From Fibrella sp043763995 (lineage in GTDB: Bacteria > Bacteroidota > Bacteroidia > Cytophagales > Spirosomataceae), in contig JAYUKZ010000016.1 in NCBI GenBank assembly GCA_043763995.1, positions 1 through 64,000 of the forward strand: a stretch of 64,000 nt of DNA, in the 5' to 3' direction. Shown piece after piece: positions 8,446 through 17,068 of this stretch. A model generated the notes under the pieces. It saw nothing but the letters and a program-made list of their open reading frames with translations. It was not told where the DNA came from and did no database searches. The stretch's first letter is position 1. Each line of letters opens with the position of its first letter. The position numbers and the translations under genes are program-made.

Positions 8446-11400
8446 ATGAGACAACTTTTAATGCTCACGCAGCTCCTGCTGTGTTTGCTCAGCGTTCCTT
8501 TGCTGGCGCAGGACCGGGCCGTTTCGGGTCGGGTCACGTCGGGCGAAGATGGCTCGGCCCTGCCGGGTGTTAACATTGCCATAAAAGGCACCACACGCGG
8601 CGTAACCACCGATGCCGAGGGTAACTACCGGCTTACGCTGCCTGCCGGTACATCGCGGTTGTTGTTTTCGTTTATTGGCTACGTGACGCAGGAAGTAGTA
8701 ACGGGCAACCAAACCACGCTCAACATCAGCCTGGTGCCCGATGCCACGAACCTCAACGAAGTGGTCATCACGGCGTTCGGCATTCAGCGCACCGCCCGCG
8801 AGGTAGGTACGTCGGTGACGCGGATCAACAACGACCAGATTATCCAGGCGGCTCCGGTCAACATTGCCAGCGGCCTCACGGGTAAGGTGGCGGGGTTGCA
8901 GGTGAACCTGACCAGCAACGGCGTTGGGGCCAACCCGCGCCTGACCATCCGGGGCAACCGCTCGTTTCTGGGCAATAATCAGGCGTTGCTGGTGGTAGAC
9001 GGAGTGCTGACGGATATTTCGTTTTTGTCGTCTATTAACCCGAACGATATCGACAACACCACCATCCTGAAGGGGCCGAGTGCCGCCGCGCTCTACGGCT
9101 CCGATGCCTCCAACGGGGTGCTGGTCATTACCACCAAACGGGGCGGCGGGCGCAACAAAGCGACTATTTCCTACAGCAACAACACGCAGTTGGAGAGCAT
9201 TTCTTACATGCCCGACCTGCAACGCACCTTCAGCTCGAACGGCGGCGAGGGCAACCCATTTCTCAACGCCGATGGCATCCGGCTGTATGTGCCCTTTGAG
9301 AACCAGAGTTTTGGCCCGCGCTACAACGGCTCTATTCAACCGCTGGGCTACGGCGTGCAGGTACGTAACGCCGACGGGTCCATCCGGCTCGATACGTTGA
9401 AAGTGCCTTTTGAATCGACGGGGACCGACCCGCGCCGGGCGTTTTTCAACACCGGTACCACCGTGCAGCATGACTTGTCGTACCGCGTGGGCGATGCCTC
9501 GGAATACTTCGGGCTGGGTCTGCAACGGGTAGACCAAAACGGGGTGGTGCCGAACGATAAGTATTCGCGCACCAACATCAACCTCAACGCGGGCCGTACC
9601 CTGGGCAAGTTTACCGCCAACGGCAAGGTGAACTTCACGTACCAGAACTACAACCAGGAAAACGGCGATTTCTCGCAGAACCGCCCAGTGTATTGGAACA
9701 TCCTGAACCAACCCGCCCACGCCCCCCTGCGCGACCCCCGGATTATGGACATCAACGGGCCGTTTGGCGACGTGAACGGCTATTTCAACGCCTATTACCC
9801 CAACCCCTGGTGGCAGGTGTCGGGCAATAACTCGCGAAAGAAACAGGATATTTATTCGTTTCAGGGCTTTGCCGATGTAGCCTACCAGGTGAAACCCTGG
9901 TTGAACGTGCTGTACCGCCTGGGCGGGCAGGTCAACAACACCCAGCAAAAAACCAACCTGGCGGCGGTTTCCTTCAGCGATTACGCCAAGAAAGACCCCT
10001 GGAATGCGGGTAACATTGCCTCGTCGGTGAAACAGGTCAACGGCAACGTGGGCGACCAGAGCTACACCAGCACCCGCTTCACCGGCGACCTGCTGGTGGT
10101 GCTGTCGCCCAAATTCGGCGATTTTTCGACCAAACTCATTGTGGGGCAACAAACCCGGATGGAGTATTTCCGGCAGGTGAACACCAGCGCGGGGCAGTTG
10201 GTGGTGCCGGGCGTGTATAACATTGCCAACCGCCTGGGCCAACTGGTGGGCAGCGAATACCAGCAACAAAGCCGCCTGGTGGGTGTTTTCGGCGATTTGA
10301 CGCTGGGCTACCGCGATTATCTGTTCCTCAACATCACGGGCCGCAACGACTGGACATCGTTGCTGGCACCGGCCAACCGGTCGTTTTTCTATCCGGGCGT
10401 AAGCGCGTCAATTATTCTTTCCGAAGCCATTCCGGCCCTGAAAGGCAACAACGCCATCACGTACCTGAAACTGCGCGGCGGGGTGGCCCGCGCCGGTAAC
10501 GTAAACGTGTTGCCCTACCAGTTGCAAAACACGTTTAACCCTGGCCAGGGCACGGGCGCGTTTTTCCCGTTTGGCAGTCAGCCCGGCTTTGAGCTAAGCA
10601 ACCGCCTCAACTCTGCCGACCTGAAACCGGAGTTTACCACCAACACCGAAGCGGGCGTTGAAATTGGTTTGTTCGGGCGGCTGAACGCCGAAGTGGTGGT
10701 CTATAATACCCTGACCACCAACCAAACCGTGCCCATTCAGGTGTCGCGAGCCACAGGCTTCACCAGTGCCCTGATAAATACCGGGTCGATGAAAAACCAG
10801 GGCATTGAAGTGGAACTGAAGACCATTCGGCCCATTGTGGACGTGGGCGGCTTCACTTGGAATATCAACACCAACTACACCTACAACGATAACGTGGTGG
10901 TAGACGTGTTTGGCACGCTGCCCAGGGTGAACATTCCGGAAACGGGCGCGGCGCAGTACCTGACCGGGCGGGCATCGGACGTGTTTGCCGCCACCGGCCT
11001 GAACTACCCGGCCCTGTTTTTGACCGACATTACGCGGGTGCAAAACACCGACCCCAAAGCGGCCAACTACGACGCGACGGGGCAGTTTGTGGGCCGCCCC
11101 GTGGTTGACCCCACCACGGGCTACCCCATTCTGGACACCGACATTAAGTATCAGGGCACTACCCAACCCAAACACCGCTTTGGCCTGGGCAACACTTTTG
11201 GCTACAAAGGGCTGACCCTGAGTGCGTTGTTTGAATATAGAGGCGGGGCCGTAATTTATAACGAACTGGGTAATGCGCTGGAATTTACCGGGACCGGTAT
11301 CCGCACGACGTATAACGACCGGCAGAACTTTGTGTTCCCCAACTCGGTCATTGCCAACGCCGACGGTACATTTTCCAACAACACCAACGTAACCACCCGC

Positions 11401-11718
11401 GACGGCAACCTGGAGTTCTGGACCAATTCGGGCTACCACAACGCCGAGTCGAGCTACGTAACCAGTGCCGATTTCTGGAAACTGCGCGAACTGGCCCTCA
11501 GCTACAACGTACCGGCCACGGTGCTGGGTTTTACTAAGTTTATCAAAACGGCTACCCTCGGTTTTACGGGGCGTAACCTGCTGATGTGGCGGCCCAAAAC
11601 CAACGTCTTTACCGACCCCGAATATTCGGTAGACAACAGCAATGCGCAAGGCACCACCAACGAGTTTCAGACCCCGCCCACCCGTTTCTACGGCTTCCGG
11701 GTCAGTCTTGGTTTCTGA
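8446..11718 (+). CDS. SusC/RagA-type TonB-linked outer membrane receptor
   Basis: A 1090-residue outer membrane protein with a signal peptide (MRQLLMLTQLLLCLLSVPLLAQ). Residues about 23-105 are the carboxypeptidase-regulatory-like domain (VSGRVTSGEDGSALPGVNIA), about 115-235 the plug (LNEVVITAFGIQR, NQALLVVDGVLTDI, LYGSDASNGVLVITTKRG), and the rest a beta barrel that ends in a typical aromatic strand (FYGFRVSLGF). Such proteins import oligosaccharides or other nutrients with TonB energy, each with a SusD lipoprotein as lid. The SusD gene follows 20 bases later. No glycoside hydrolase is linked downstream, so the ligand cannot be predicted. No sigma/anti-sigma pair is adjacent either. Confidence 0.95.
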   Translation: MRQLLMLTQLLLCLLSVPLLAQDRAVSGRVTSGEDGSALPGVNIAIKGTTRGVTTDAEGNYRLTLPAGTSRLLFSFIGYVTQEVVTGNQTTLNISLVPDATNLNEVVITAFGIQRTAREVGTSVTRINNDQIIQAAPVNIASGLTGKVAGLQVNLTSNGVGANPRLTIRGNRSFLGNNQALLVVDGVLTDISFLSSINPNDIDNTTILKGPSAAALYGSDASNGVLVITTKRGGGRNKATISYSNNTQLESISYMPDLQRTFSSNGGEGNPFLNADGIRLYVPFENQSFGPRYNGSIQPLGYGVQVRNADGSIRLDTLKVPFESTGTDPRRAFFNTGTTVQHDLSYRVGDASEYFGLGLQRVDQNGVVPNDKYSRTNINLNAGRTLGKFTANGKVNFTYQNYNQENGDFSQNRPVYWNILNQPAHAPLRDPRIMDINGPFGDVNGYFNAYYPNPWWQVSGNNSRKKQDIYSFQGFADVAYQVKPWLNVLYRLGGQVNNTQQKTNLAAVSFSDYAKKDPWNAGNIASSVKQVNGNVGDQSYTSTRFTGDLLVVLSPKFGDFSTKLIVGQQTRMEYFRQVNTSAGQLVVPGVYNIANRLGQLVGSEYQQQSRLVGVFGDLTLGYRDYLFLNITGRNDWTSLLAPANRSFFYPGVSASIILSEAIPALKGNNAITYLKLRGGVARAGNVNVLPYQLQNTFNPGQGTGAFFPFGSQPGFELSNRLNSADLKPEFTTNTEAGVEIGLFGRLNAEVVVYNTLTTNQTVPIQVSRATGFTSALINTGSMKNQGIEVELKTIRPIVDVGGFTWNINTNYTYNDNVVVDVFGTLPRVNIPETGAAQYLTGRASDVFAATGLNYPALFLTDITRVQNTDPKAANYDATGQFVGRPVVDPTTGYPILDTDIKYQGTTQPKHRFGLGNTFGYKGLTLSALFEYRGGAVIYNELGNALEFTGTGIRTTYNDRQNFVFPNSVIANADGTFSNNTNVTTRDGNLEFWTNSGYHNAESSYVTSADFWKLRELALSYNVPATVLGFTKFIKTATLGFTGRNLLMWRPKTNVFTDPEYSVDNSNAQGTTNEFQTPPTRFYGFRVSLGF

Positions 11719-11738
11719 TTGCTAACCAACCTACGAAC

Positions 11739-13301
11739 ATGACAAGCAAAAAAATAATCATTGGCGCAATGGCCCTGCTGCTCACGGCCACCACCAGTTG
11801 TAAGGACGAATTTTTCGACGTTAACAACAACCCCAACCAGGTTACGGCGGCCACACCCGAACTGGTGCTGCCCAACGCCCTGGCCAACACGGCAACGTAC
11901 CTGCAAGGTGGCCCCACCGGGGCCAACGGCACAAGCGGCTCGCAGCCGTCTAATTTTTCGTTCCTGAACCTCTGGATGGGCTACTGGAACTGGAGCGGCA
12001 ATTACTCGATCAACACCTCGGATAAGAACTACCAGTTTACCAACACGTTTGGGCAAAACATCTGGAACAACGGGTACACCAACCTGAAAAACTACAATTA
12101 CATTGAGCAGCAGGCGGTGGCGCAACAGCAGCCGTACTTGCAGGCCATGGCCAAGATCATGAAAGCCCTGCACTTTCAGTATCTGGTGGATACCTACGGC
12201 AACGTGCCCTACACCAACGCCTTGCAGGGGCTGGGGCAGGTGCAGCCCACCTACGACAGCGGCGTATCGATCTACGAAGACCTGTTCAAACAACTCGACG
12301 CGGCCATTGCTTTGTTTGCCGATGGCGACAAACAGGCGGCGGCGGGGGCCACCATCCGCAACCCCGGCGTGAACGATATTATGTTCAAGGGCGACCTGGC
12401 CAAGTGGCGGCGGTTTGCCAACACGCTGAAGCTGCGCATGATTTTGCGCCAAAGCGAACGGGCCGACCGGCAGACGTTTATCCAGTCGGCCCTGACGGTG
12501 CTGAAGGCTTCGCCGTTTGGGTTTTTGCGGGCGGGCGAGGCGGCCACGGTCAACCCCGGCTACATTAATTCGACCAACCAGCAGAACCCGTTTTTTGGCA
12601 CCTTCGGGCTGGGCGTAAATGGCCAGCCGGTAGAGAATAACAACATCTACCGGGCGGGCCGCTACGCCACCGATTTCCTGATTTCGACCCAGGACAGCCG
12701 TATTTTCGGATTCTATAACCCCGTGAGCGGCAGCAGTTTCGGGGCCACGTTTTTTGGCACCACCGCGCCACTGCCCAACGGGCAAACGTCGTCTATTGGG
12801 CCGGGTTTGTTGCAGGACCCTACCCAGGCGGCGGTCATCATGTCATCGGCAGAGGCGTTGTTCCTTCAGGCCGAGGCTGTGCAGCGGGGCTACCTCACGG
12901 GCAACGCCCAAACGCTGTATGAGTCGGCCATTGTTCAATCGTATACGTACCTGGGCATTGCCGACGAAGATGGCACCGCCGAAGACTACGCCCGCGAATT
13001 TCTGGCCTCCGATAATCCCAACGTGACCTGGAGTGTGGCCACGGACAAAATTCGGCTTATTCTGACCCAAAAATGGGTGGCCATGAACGGTATTTCGCCC
13101 TTTGAATCCTGGAGTGATTACCGCCGCACAGGCATTCCGGCGGTGCCCGTTTCGCAAGACCCCAGCACGTCAGTCAAGCAAATTCCGTTGCGGCTGCTCT
13201 ACCCTCAGTCCGAGACGCAGTACAACTCGGAGGTGGTGAAAGGGCAGGGCGACACCCAGAACAGCCAGTTCGACAAGACCAAAATTTTCTGGATCAAATA
13301 A
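11739..13301 (+). CDS. SusD/RagB-family substrate-binding lipoprotein
   Basis: A 520-residue lipoprotein. The ATG at 11739 is chosen because it gives a lipoprotein signal peptide (MTSKKIIIGAMALLLTATTSC, lipobox TTSC); an in-frame extension upstream overlaps the SusC gene and is not plausible. The body is helical with TPR-like segments typical of the SusD-like_2 group (QYLVDTYGNVPYTNALQG, MFKGDLAKWRRFANTLKLRM, LTQKWVAMNGISPFESWSDYRRTG). It binds ligand at the cell surface and hands it to the SusC partner encoded 20 bases upstream. It is followed 18 bases later by a DUF1735 lipoprotein gene. Confidence 0.94.
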   Translation: MTSKKIIIGAMALLLTATTSCKDEFFDVNNNPNQVTAATPELVLPNALANTATYLQGGPTGANGTSGSQPSNFSFLNLWMGYWNWSGNYSINTSDKNYQFTNTFGQNIWNNGYTNLKNYNYIEQQAVAQQQPYLQAMAKIMKALHFQYLVDTYGNVPYTNALQGLGQVQPTYDSGVSIYEDLFKQLDAAIALFADGDKQAAAGATIRNPGVNDIMFKGDLAKWRRFANTLKLRMILRQSERADRQTFIQSALTVLKASPFGFLRAGEAATVNPGYINSTNQQNPFFGTFGLGVNGQPVENNNIYRAGRYATDFLISTQDSRIFGFYNPVSGSSFGATFFGTTAPLPNGQTSSIGPGLLQDPTQAAVIMSSAEALFLQAEAVQRGYLTGNAQTLYESAIVQSYTYLGIADEDGTAEDYAREFLASDNPNVTWSVATDKIRLILTQKWVAMNGISPFESWSDYRRTGIPAVPVSQDPSTSVKQIPLRLLYPQSETQYNSEVVKGQGDTQNSQFDKTKIFWIK

Positions 13302-13319
13302 TTTCAGACCATATTTCTT

Positions 13320-14183
13320 ATGAAAAAAATTCTTGCACCCCTCCTGGCCGGTACACTGGCCCTGGGGCTGACCTCCTGCCTGAAAGACGAGGCCAATTTT
13401 GTCAACTTCGCCGGGGCCGGTTCGGTCATCGACATTCCCTCGTCGGCGTTTTTTGGTGTAACCACCAACCAGGGGCTGTCCATTCAGACTGCCCCTGTCA
13501 GCTACTCGTTCAGCGTGAATTTGGCTGGCCCCCAAACGCTGGGAGAAGACGTGACAGTGAACCTGGCCGTTGACCCCACCCTGCTGGCCAAGTACAACGC
13601 CGACAATGGTACCAAGTACACGGCCTTGCCCGCCGCGTTGTACCAGATTGTGTCTCCGTCAACAACCATCAAAGCAGGACAACGACTGGCTCCGGTGACG
13701 ATCAACTTTTTTTCGGGGAGCGATAAAATCACCGACCCGGCTGCCTACAACAATGCCAATTATGCGGTTCCCCTACGGGTAACGGGCACGAGCAACAACC
13801 TGGCGGTAAGCAGCAATTACGGGTACAAGATTATCTTGCTGAAACTCAAAAACCAGTACGACGGGGTCTACAAATCGACCGGTTTGTTTACGCACCCTGT
13901 TGCCGGCCCCCGCAAAATTGACCGGGAAAAGACGTTGGAGACCGTAAACCTGAACACCATTCAGACGGAGTTTGCCGATTTGGGCGGTAGTGGCTGGCTG
14001 ATGCAACTGGTCATAAACCCGGACAATACCGTCAAACTGATCCCAAAAGGGGCTGCCAGTGCCGCCACCGTGCAGTTTGGTGTAAATAAGTACGACCCGG
14101 CCACAAAAACCTTCACGCTCAATTATAAGTACGCGGGTGGCGGTGGAGACCGGGTCATCAACGAAACCCTGACGCTGGACTAG
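13320..14183 (+). CDS. DUF1735/DUF4361-type lipoprotein
   Basis: A 287-residue lipoprotein (MKKILAPLLAGTLALGLTSC, lipobox LTSC). Residues about 60-170 (YSFSVNLAGPQTLGEDVTVN ... VTINFFSGSDKITDPAAYN) match the DUF1735 Ig-like module (BT_3987-like N-terminal domain), and the C-terminal part resembles the DUF4361 lipocalin-like module. In Bacteroidota such proteins are encoded after SusC/SusD and act as surface glycan-binding or accessory lipoproteins. It is the third gene of this locus (18 bases after SusD) and the last, since a terminator follows at 14214. Family assignment is good; the ligand is unknown. Confidence 0.85.
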   Translation: MKKILAPLLAGTLALGLTSCLKDEANFVNFAGAGSVIDIPSSAFFGVTTNQGLSIQTAPVSYSFSVNLAGPQTLGEDVTVNLAVDPTLLAKYNADNGTKYTALPAALYQIVSPSTTIKAGQRLAPVTINFFSGSDKITDPAAYNNANYAVPLRVTGTSNNLAVSSNYGYKIILLKLKNQYDGVYKSTGLFTHPVAGPRKIDREKTLETVNLNTIQTEFADLGGSGWLMQLVINPDNTVKLIPKGAASAATVQFGVNKYDPATKTFTLNYKYAGGGGDRVINETLTLD

Positions 14184-14213
14184 TGCCCGACTGTTGGTGA
14201 CTCTTTGAACACA

Positions 14214-14246
14214 AAAAAGCGAGTCGGTAGCACCGGCTCGCTTTTT
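14214..14246 (+). terminator. terminator of the SusC/SusD operon
   Basis: AAAAAGCGAGTCGG (14214-14227) pairs with CCGGCTCGCTTTTT (14233-14246) with one G-U pair, closing the SusC-SusD-DUF1735 transcript. Confidence 0.8.
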
Positions 14247-14518
14247 AATTACGCTTTATCCAACTATTAAGATCGTATGTTTTCCCGGCGAAGGGCGGCA
14301 CATTTTGAGATAGTTACTGCTGATAGTGTTTTTTGTGTTTATGCTAGTTTACTTTGAGTGACCAAATGTCAGTATTATATTTTTAATAACAAATGAATTG
14401 TAACTTTTTTTTTCGTTAGCAAATTCAGGGTACCCAAATCAGCAACTCGTTTTTAATAACCTTTTGACGGGTGGCTGGTTCAATGGTCACAACACAGGCA
14501 AATAAATCTGTAGATCCT
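14247..14518. other. AT-rich intergenic region with an 11-base direct repeat
   Basis: This stretch has no credible ORF and is much more AT-rich than its surroundings. TTTTTAATAAC occurs twice (14380-14390 and 14450-14460), and a run of nine T lies at 14405-14413. It probably contains the promoter of the following acidic-protein gene. I see no tRNA, IS end or riboswitch in it. Confidence 0.4.
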
Positions 14519-15016
14519 ATGAGCACAAACCATACCAGAACCTCCTTCAGCAGCGATGATTCTGGAAACATCAAGCAGGAACCCGACAACCTGCACCGCG
14601 ACGAGCAGGAAAACTCGGCCAACGGCCTGGATAGCACTGAAGTGGCCGATGGGCAGGACGGACGCAATATCCGGGCATTAGGCAGCCAGGATATGGATTC
14701 GGCCAACGGGCTATTGCGCCTAAACGACACCGAAGACGGGGCCATGGACGTACCTGAGGCTGCCATTGCCAACGCCGCCGCCAGTGAGGGCCAAACCAAA
14801 ACCGGCTTGGTTGCCATGGCCAGCCCCGCACCCGCGCCCAATCCGGTGAACGTACCCAACGCGCAGCAAGCCGCCAAGAAGCACGACCAGCCCGACGACG
14901 AAGAACCCAACACCAGCAACAGCGACTCGAACACCGACGAGGCCGTGACCCAGGAAGAAAAGGAAGAGGCCATTGCTGAAACTGGTACATCTATCGACCA
15001 CCAGCCTGCCTATTGA
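14519..15016 (+). CDS. acidic, probably disordered hypothetical protein
   Basis: A protein of about 165 residues, dominated by Asp, Glu, Asn, Ser and Ala with few hydrophobic residues, so it is probably disordered. It has an internal echo of the phrase SANGL (ENSANGLDSTEVADGQDGRN and MDSANGLLRLNDTEDG) and a tail rich in acidic residues. No family is recognised, and there is no signal peptide or membrane segment. The ATG at 14519 is preferred; in-frame starts exist upstream at 14483 and 14471 (GTG). The gene stands alone between two intergenic regions. The skewed composition makes the exact gene limits uncertain. Confidence 0.6.
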   Translation: MSTNHTRTSFSSDDSGNIKQEPDNLHRDEQENSANGLDSTEVADGQDGRNIRALGSQDMDSANGLLRLNDTEDGAMDVPEAAIANAAASEGQTKTGLVAMASPAPAPNPVNVPNAQQAAKKHDQPDDEEPNTSNSDSNTDEAVTQEEKEEAIAETGTSIDHQPAY

Positions 15017-15193
15017 GGGGTGTTGCATAGCCAACAGAGAGGCACTTTTTTGTACATACCAAAGCCGAAACAGCCGTTTCGGCTTTATTTTTGCCTCCAG
15101 CAACGTACCAGCAATTTTGCGGGTATTCGGCATGGCAGAAACGAAACCAGCTTCGGTGTTCGTTATGCTGTATATTATTAACCAAGCCTCACT

Positions 15194-15616
15194 ATGTTCC
15201 GTCTGTTCACTATTTGCCTGGTTCTTTGGCTGGGTACGTCTGCTTTTTCACCTGCCGGTGCGCCCAAGGAAGTGGGTATCCAGTTCACCAGTGCCCGTTG
15301 GGCTGAGGTACTCAAAGAAGCTAAAGCCAAAAACAAACTCATTTTTCTGGATGCCTACGCCAGTTGGTGCGGCCCCTGCAAAATGCTTCAGAAGCAGGTG
15401 TTCACCCAAAAAGCCGTAGCCGATTATTTCAACCGCGAGTTCATTAACGTGAAGATGGACATGGAAAAAGGCGAAGGCCCGGCTTTGGCACAGGTGTACC
15501 CCCTGGAAGCCTACCCCACGCTGATGTTTATTAACGGCAATGGCCGGGTGGTAAAAAAAACCATCGGCTATATGTCTGCCGAAGACCTGCTCGACGTAGG
15601 TAAAAGCGTGAAATAA
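15194..15616 (+). CDS. exported thioredoxin-like protein
   Basis: A 140-residue protein with an N-terminal signal sequence (MFRLFTICLVLWLGTSAFS) followed by a thioredoxin domain. The redox site is DAYASWCGPCKMLQ, with the classic WCGPCK, and the cis-Pro loop is LEAYPTLMFINGNG. It probably reduces or isomerises disulfides in the periplasm or at the inner membrane face. The DUF255/thioredoxin_7-like context (FTQKAVADYFNREFINVKMD) suggests the SoxW or DsbD-gamma-like subgroup rather than cytoplasmic thioredoxin. It stands alone and ends in a strong terminator. Confidence 0.88.
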   Translation: MFRLFTICLVLWLGTSAFSPAGAPKEVGIQFTSARWAEVLKEAKAKNKLIFLDAYASWCGPCKMLQKQVFTQKAVADYFNREFINVKMDMEKGEGPALAQVYPLEAYPTLMFINGNGRVVKKTIGYMSAEDLLDVGKSVK

Positions 15617-15636
15617 CCGTCCCGATTGCTTCACAG

Positions 15637-15685
15637 AAAGAGCGTTGCCTTGCCCCCAGTGGCGCAGAGCAACGCTCTTTTTTTT
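15637..15685 (+). terminator. terminator after thioredoxin gene
   Basis: AAAGAGCGTTGC (15637-15648) pairs perfectly with GCAACGCTCTTT (15669-15680), followed by more T. It lies between the thioredoxin gene and the convergent methyltransferase gene. Confidence 0.85.
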
Positions 15686-15705
15686 CAAAAAAAAGACTAC
15701 TTTTT

Positions 15706-16665
15706 CTAAGCAACTATCACGATTTTTTTCGACAGAATAAACGTAGCCTGATCGCCCTCGCTGATTTTGTTCAGGTACGTTGCTTTTCGGAGGTTGCGGA
15801 ACCGGTCAATTTTTTTCTGTAAGTATGATTTATCGTCGGCAATCTTTTCGTACATCGAATACCCGGCTTTGTATTTTTCGCTCATCACGAACTGAATTTC
15901 CCCCGAATCATACACCACGTCTTCGAGCACCAGATTTGCCTGTTCGGCCAAAAGGCGCATACTCTCCCGCGAGTGGATGAACAGGTGGCGGGGCGCATCG
16001 AGTTGCACCCAGTGTTCGCGGTAGTGCTGCCAGGCCCAGGAGCTTACGGTAGGAATGCGAATTACGCAGTGACCGTTGGTGTTCAGCAGGTTATGAACCG
16101 CCAGCAGGTTTTGGAGCGGGTCAGGTACGTGCTCGAACGAGTGGTTGTAGAGAATCAGATCCCACTGCCCGTCTACTTCGTCGATGTACTTTTTTTCGAC
16201 CCGGTAGCCGCCCGGATACGCCATCGGCTCCACGAACGGATCGATACCCATCACGTTTTTCATACCGAAATTATACAACGGATACAGGTACCGGCCAAAA
16301 CCACAACCCACGTCCAGGATAGACGAGTGGATGGTAAGGGCAAACCGCGACAAAATCATGTATTTTTTAGCCGGTACAACCGCTGCAATCAGCCGGTTGA
16401 AAAGCGATTTTTCAATGGTCGATGCTTTGTACCGGCTTTTCTTGAAAAATCCACCAATACCGGTATAATCGCTGTCTTTCGGCGGTAAATATCCGCTATA
16501 ACCGTCAGGATAATATTGGCTTAGATTAGCGGGTACGTCAGCAATCTGGAGACACTGGCAATGGGCACATTGAAAATAATCGAATACCTCGCGGGTGCCG
16601 TACATCATCTCGGTAAACTGATACGGGGTATTCCCTTCCGAATGGCCACAGATGCGACACGTCAT
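15706..16665 (-). CDS. class I SAM-dependent methyltransferase with N-terminal zinc-ribbon-like motif
   Basis: A 319-residue protein. The N-terminus has two Cys pairs (MTCRICGHSEG and FQCAHCQCLQ) of the small zinc-ribbon that often precedes methyltransferases acting on sugars or tetrapyrrole-like substrates. The methyltransferase core starts near residue 110: SSILDVGCGFGRYLYPLYNF is motif I for SAM, then GIDPF, WDLILYNHSFEHVPDPLQNL and GHCVIRIPTVSSWAW (Methyltransf_23 type). The substrate is unknown; the architecture is common in polysaccharide loci, but none is adjacent here. It contains two AGGTACGT motifs. Confidence 0.85.
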   Translation of the reverse strand: MTCRICGHSEGNTPYQFTEMMYGTREVFDYFQCAHCQCLQIADVPANLSQYYPDGYSGYLPPKDSDYTGIGGFFKKSRYKASTIEKSLFNRLIAAVVPAKKYMILSRFALTIHSSILDVGCGFGRYLYPLYNFGMKNVMGIDPFVEPMAYPGGYRVEKKYIDEVDGQWDLILYNHSFEHVPDPLQNLLAVHNLLNTNGHCVIRIPTVSSWAWQHYREHWVQLDAPRHLFIHSRESMRLLAEQANLVLEDVVYDSGEIQFVMSEKYKAGYSMYEKIADDKSYLQKKIDRFRNLRKATYLNKISEGDQATFILSKKIVIVA

Positions 16666-16711
16666 GTATGTTTATGCTTGGGTACAGCCAAAAGTACGAA
16701 AAGAAGTGCCC

Positions 16712-16939
16712 TCAGATTCCGTCAATAGCCGTGGCCAGCGCACGGTCTTTTTCCGTAATGGTGTTGCCCGCCTCGTGGGTGGTCAGTTCGATGGTTACTT
16801 TATTGTACACGTTTGTCCAGAATGGATGGTGATCCATTTTTTCGGCCAGCAGGGCCACGTGGGTCATAAAGGCAAACGCCTCCATGAAGTTGGCAAACTG
16901 AAAATGCCGGATTAGTTTGTTGTCGGTTTCGTGCCACAT
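16712..16939 (-). CDS. 4a-hydroxytetrahydrobiopterin dehydratase (pterin carbinolamine dehydratase)
   Basis: A 75-residue protein with the family signature EAFAFMTHVALLAEKMDHHP followed by NVYNKVTIELTTHEAGNTIT. The His-His-Pro and Thr-His motifs form the active site, which dehydrates 4a-hydroxy-tetrahydropterin. It is shorter than the approximately 95-110-residue proteobacterial enzymes, but short forms are usual in Bacteroidota. No aromatic amino acid hydroxylase is nearby, so its pterin partner is encoded elsewhere or it acts in molybdopterin metabolism. The ATG at 16939 is the only start in reach. Confidence 0.9.
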   Translation of the reverse strand: MWHETDNKLIRHFQFANFMEAFAFMTHVALLAEKMDHHPFWTNVYNKVTIELTTHEAGNTITEKDRALATAIDGI

Positions 16940-17027
16940 AAGCGGGTCGGCGGGGTATTGGTTGTTTACAGATTTGGTTTCGTTAGCGTATTGTTCGTCG
17001 GCATATCGTAATCGGCGTATCAGACGC

Positions 17028-17053
17028 GGCCCAGGGCGGAGGCAAGCCCCGCC
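17028..17053. repeat. dispersed intergenic repeat fragment
   Basis: The segment reading GGCCCAGGGCGGAGGCAAGC and onward, close to the M1 peptidase stop, matches 28430-28453 (inside inverted repeat IR-D) with about two differences in 26 bases. It is non-coding at both places and so is a piece of a dispersed intergenic repeat. Confidence 0.6.
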
Positions 17054-17068
17054 CCTACAACGTACCTG

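Noticed and set aside
8458..10269. 603-residue minus-strand open frame inside the SusC gene
   Set aside because: It is a shadow of the SusC coding frame; its composition (His, Val, Gln, Arg rich) is typical of antisense frames in GC-rich DNA.
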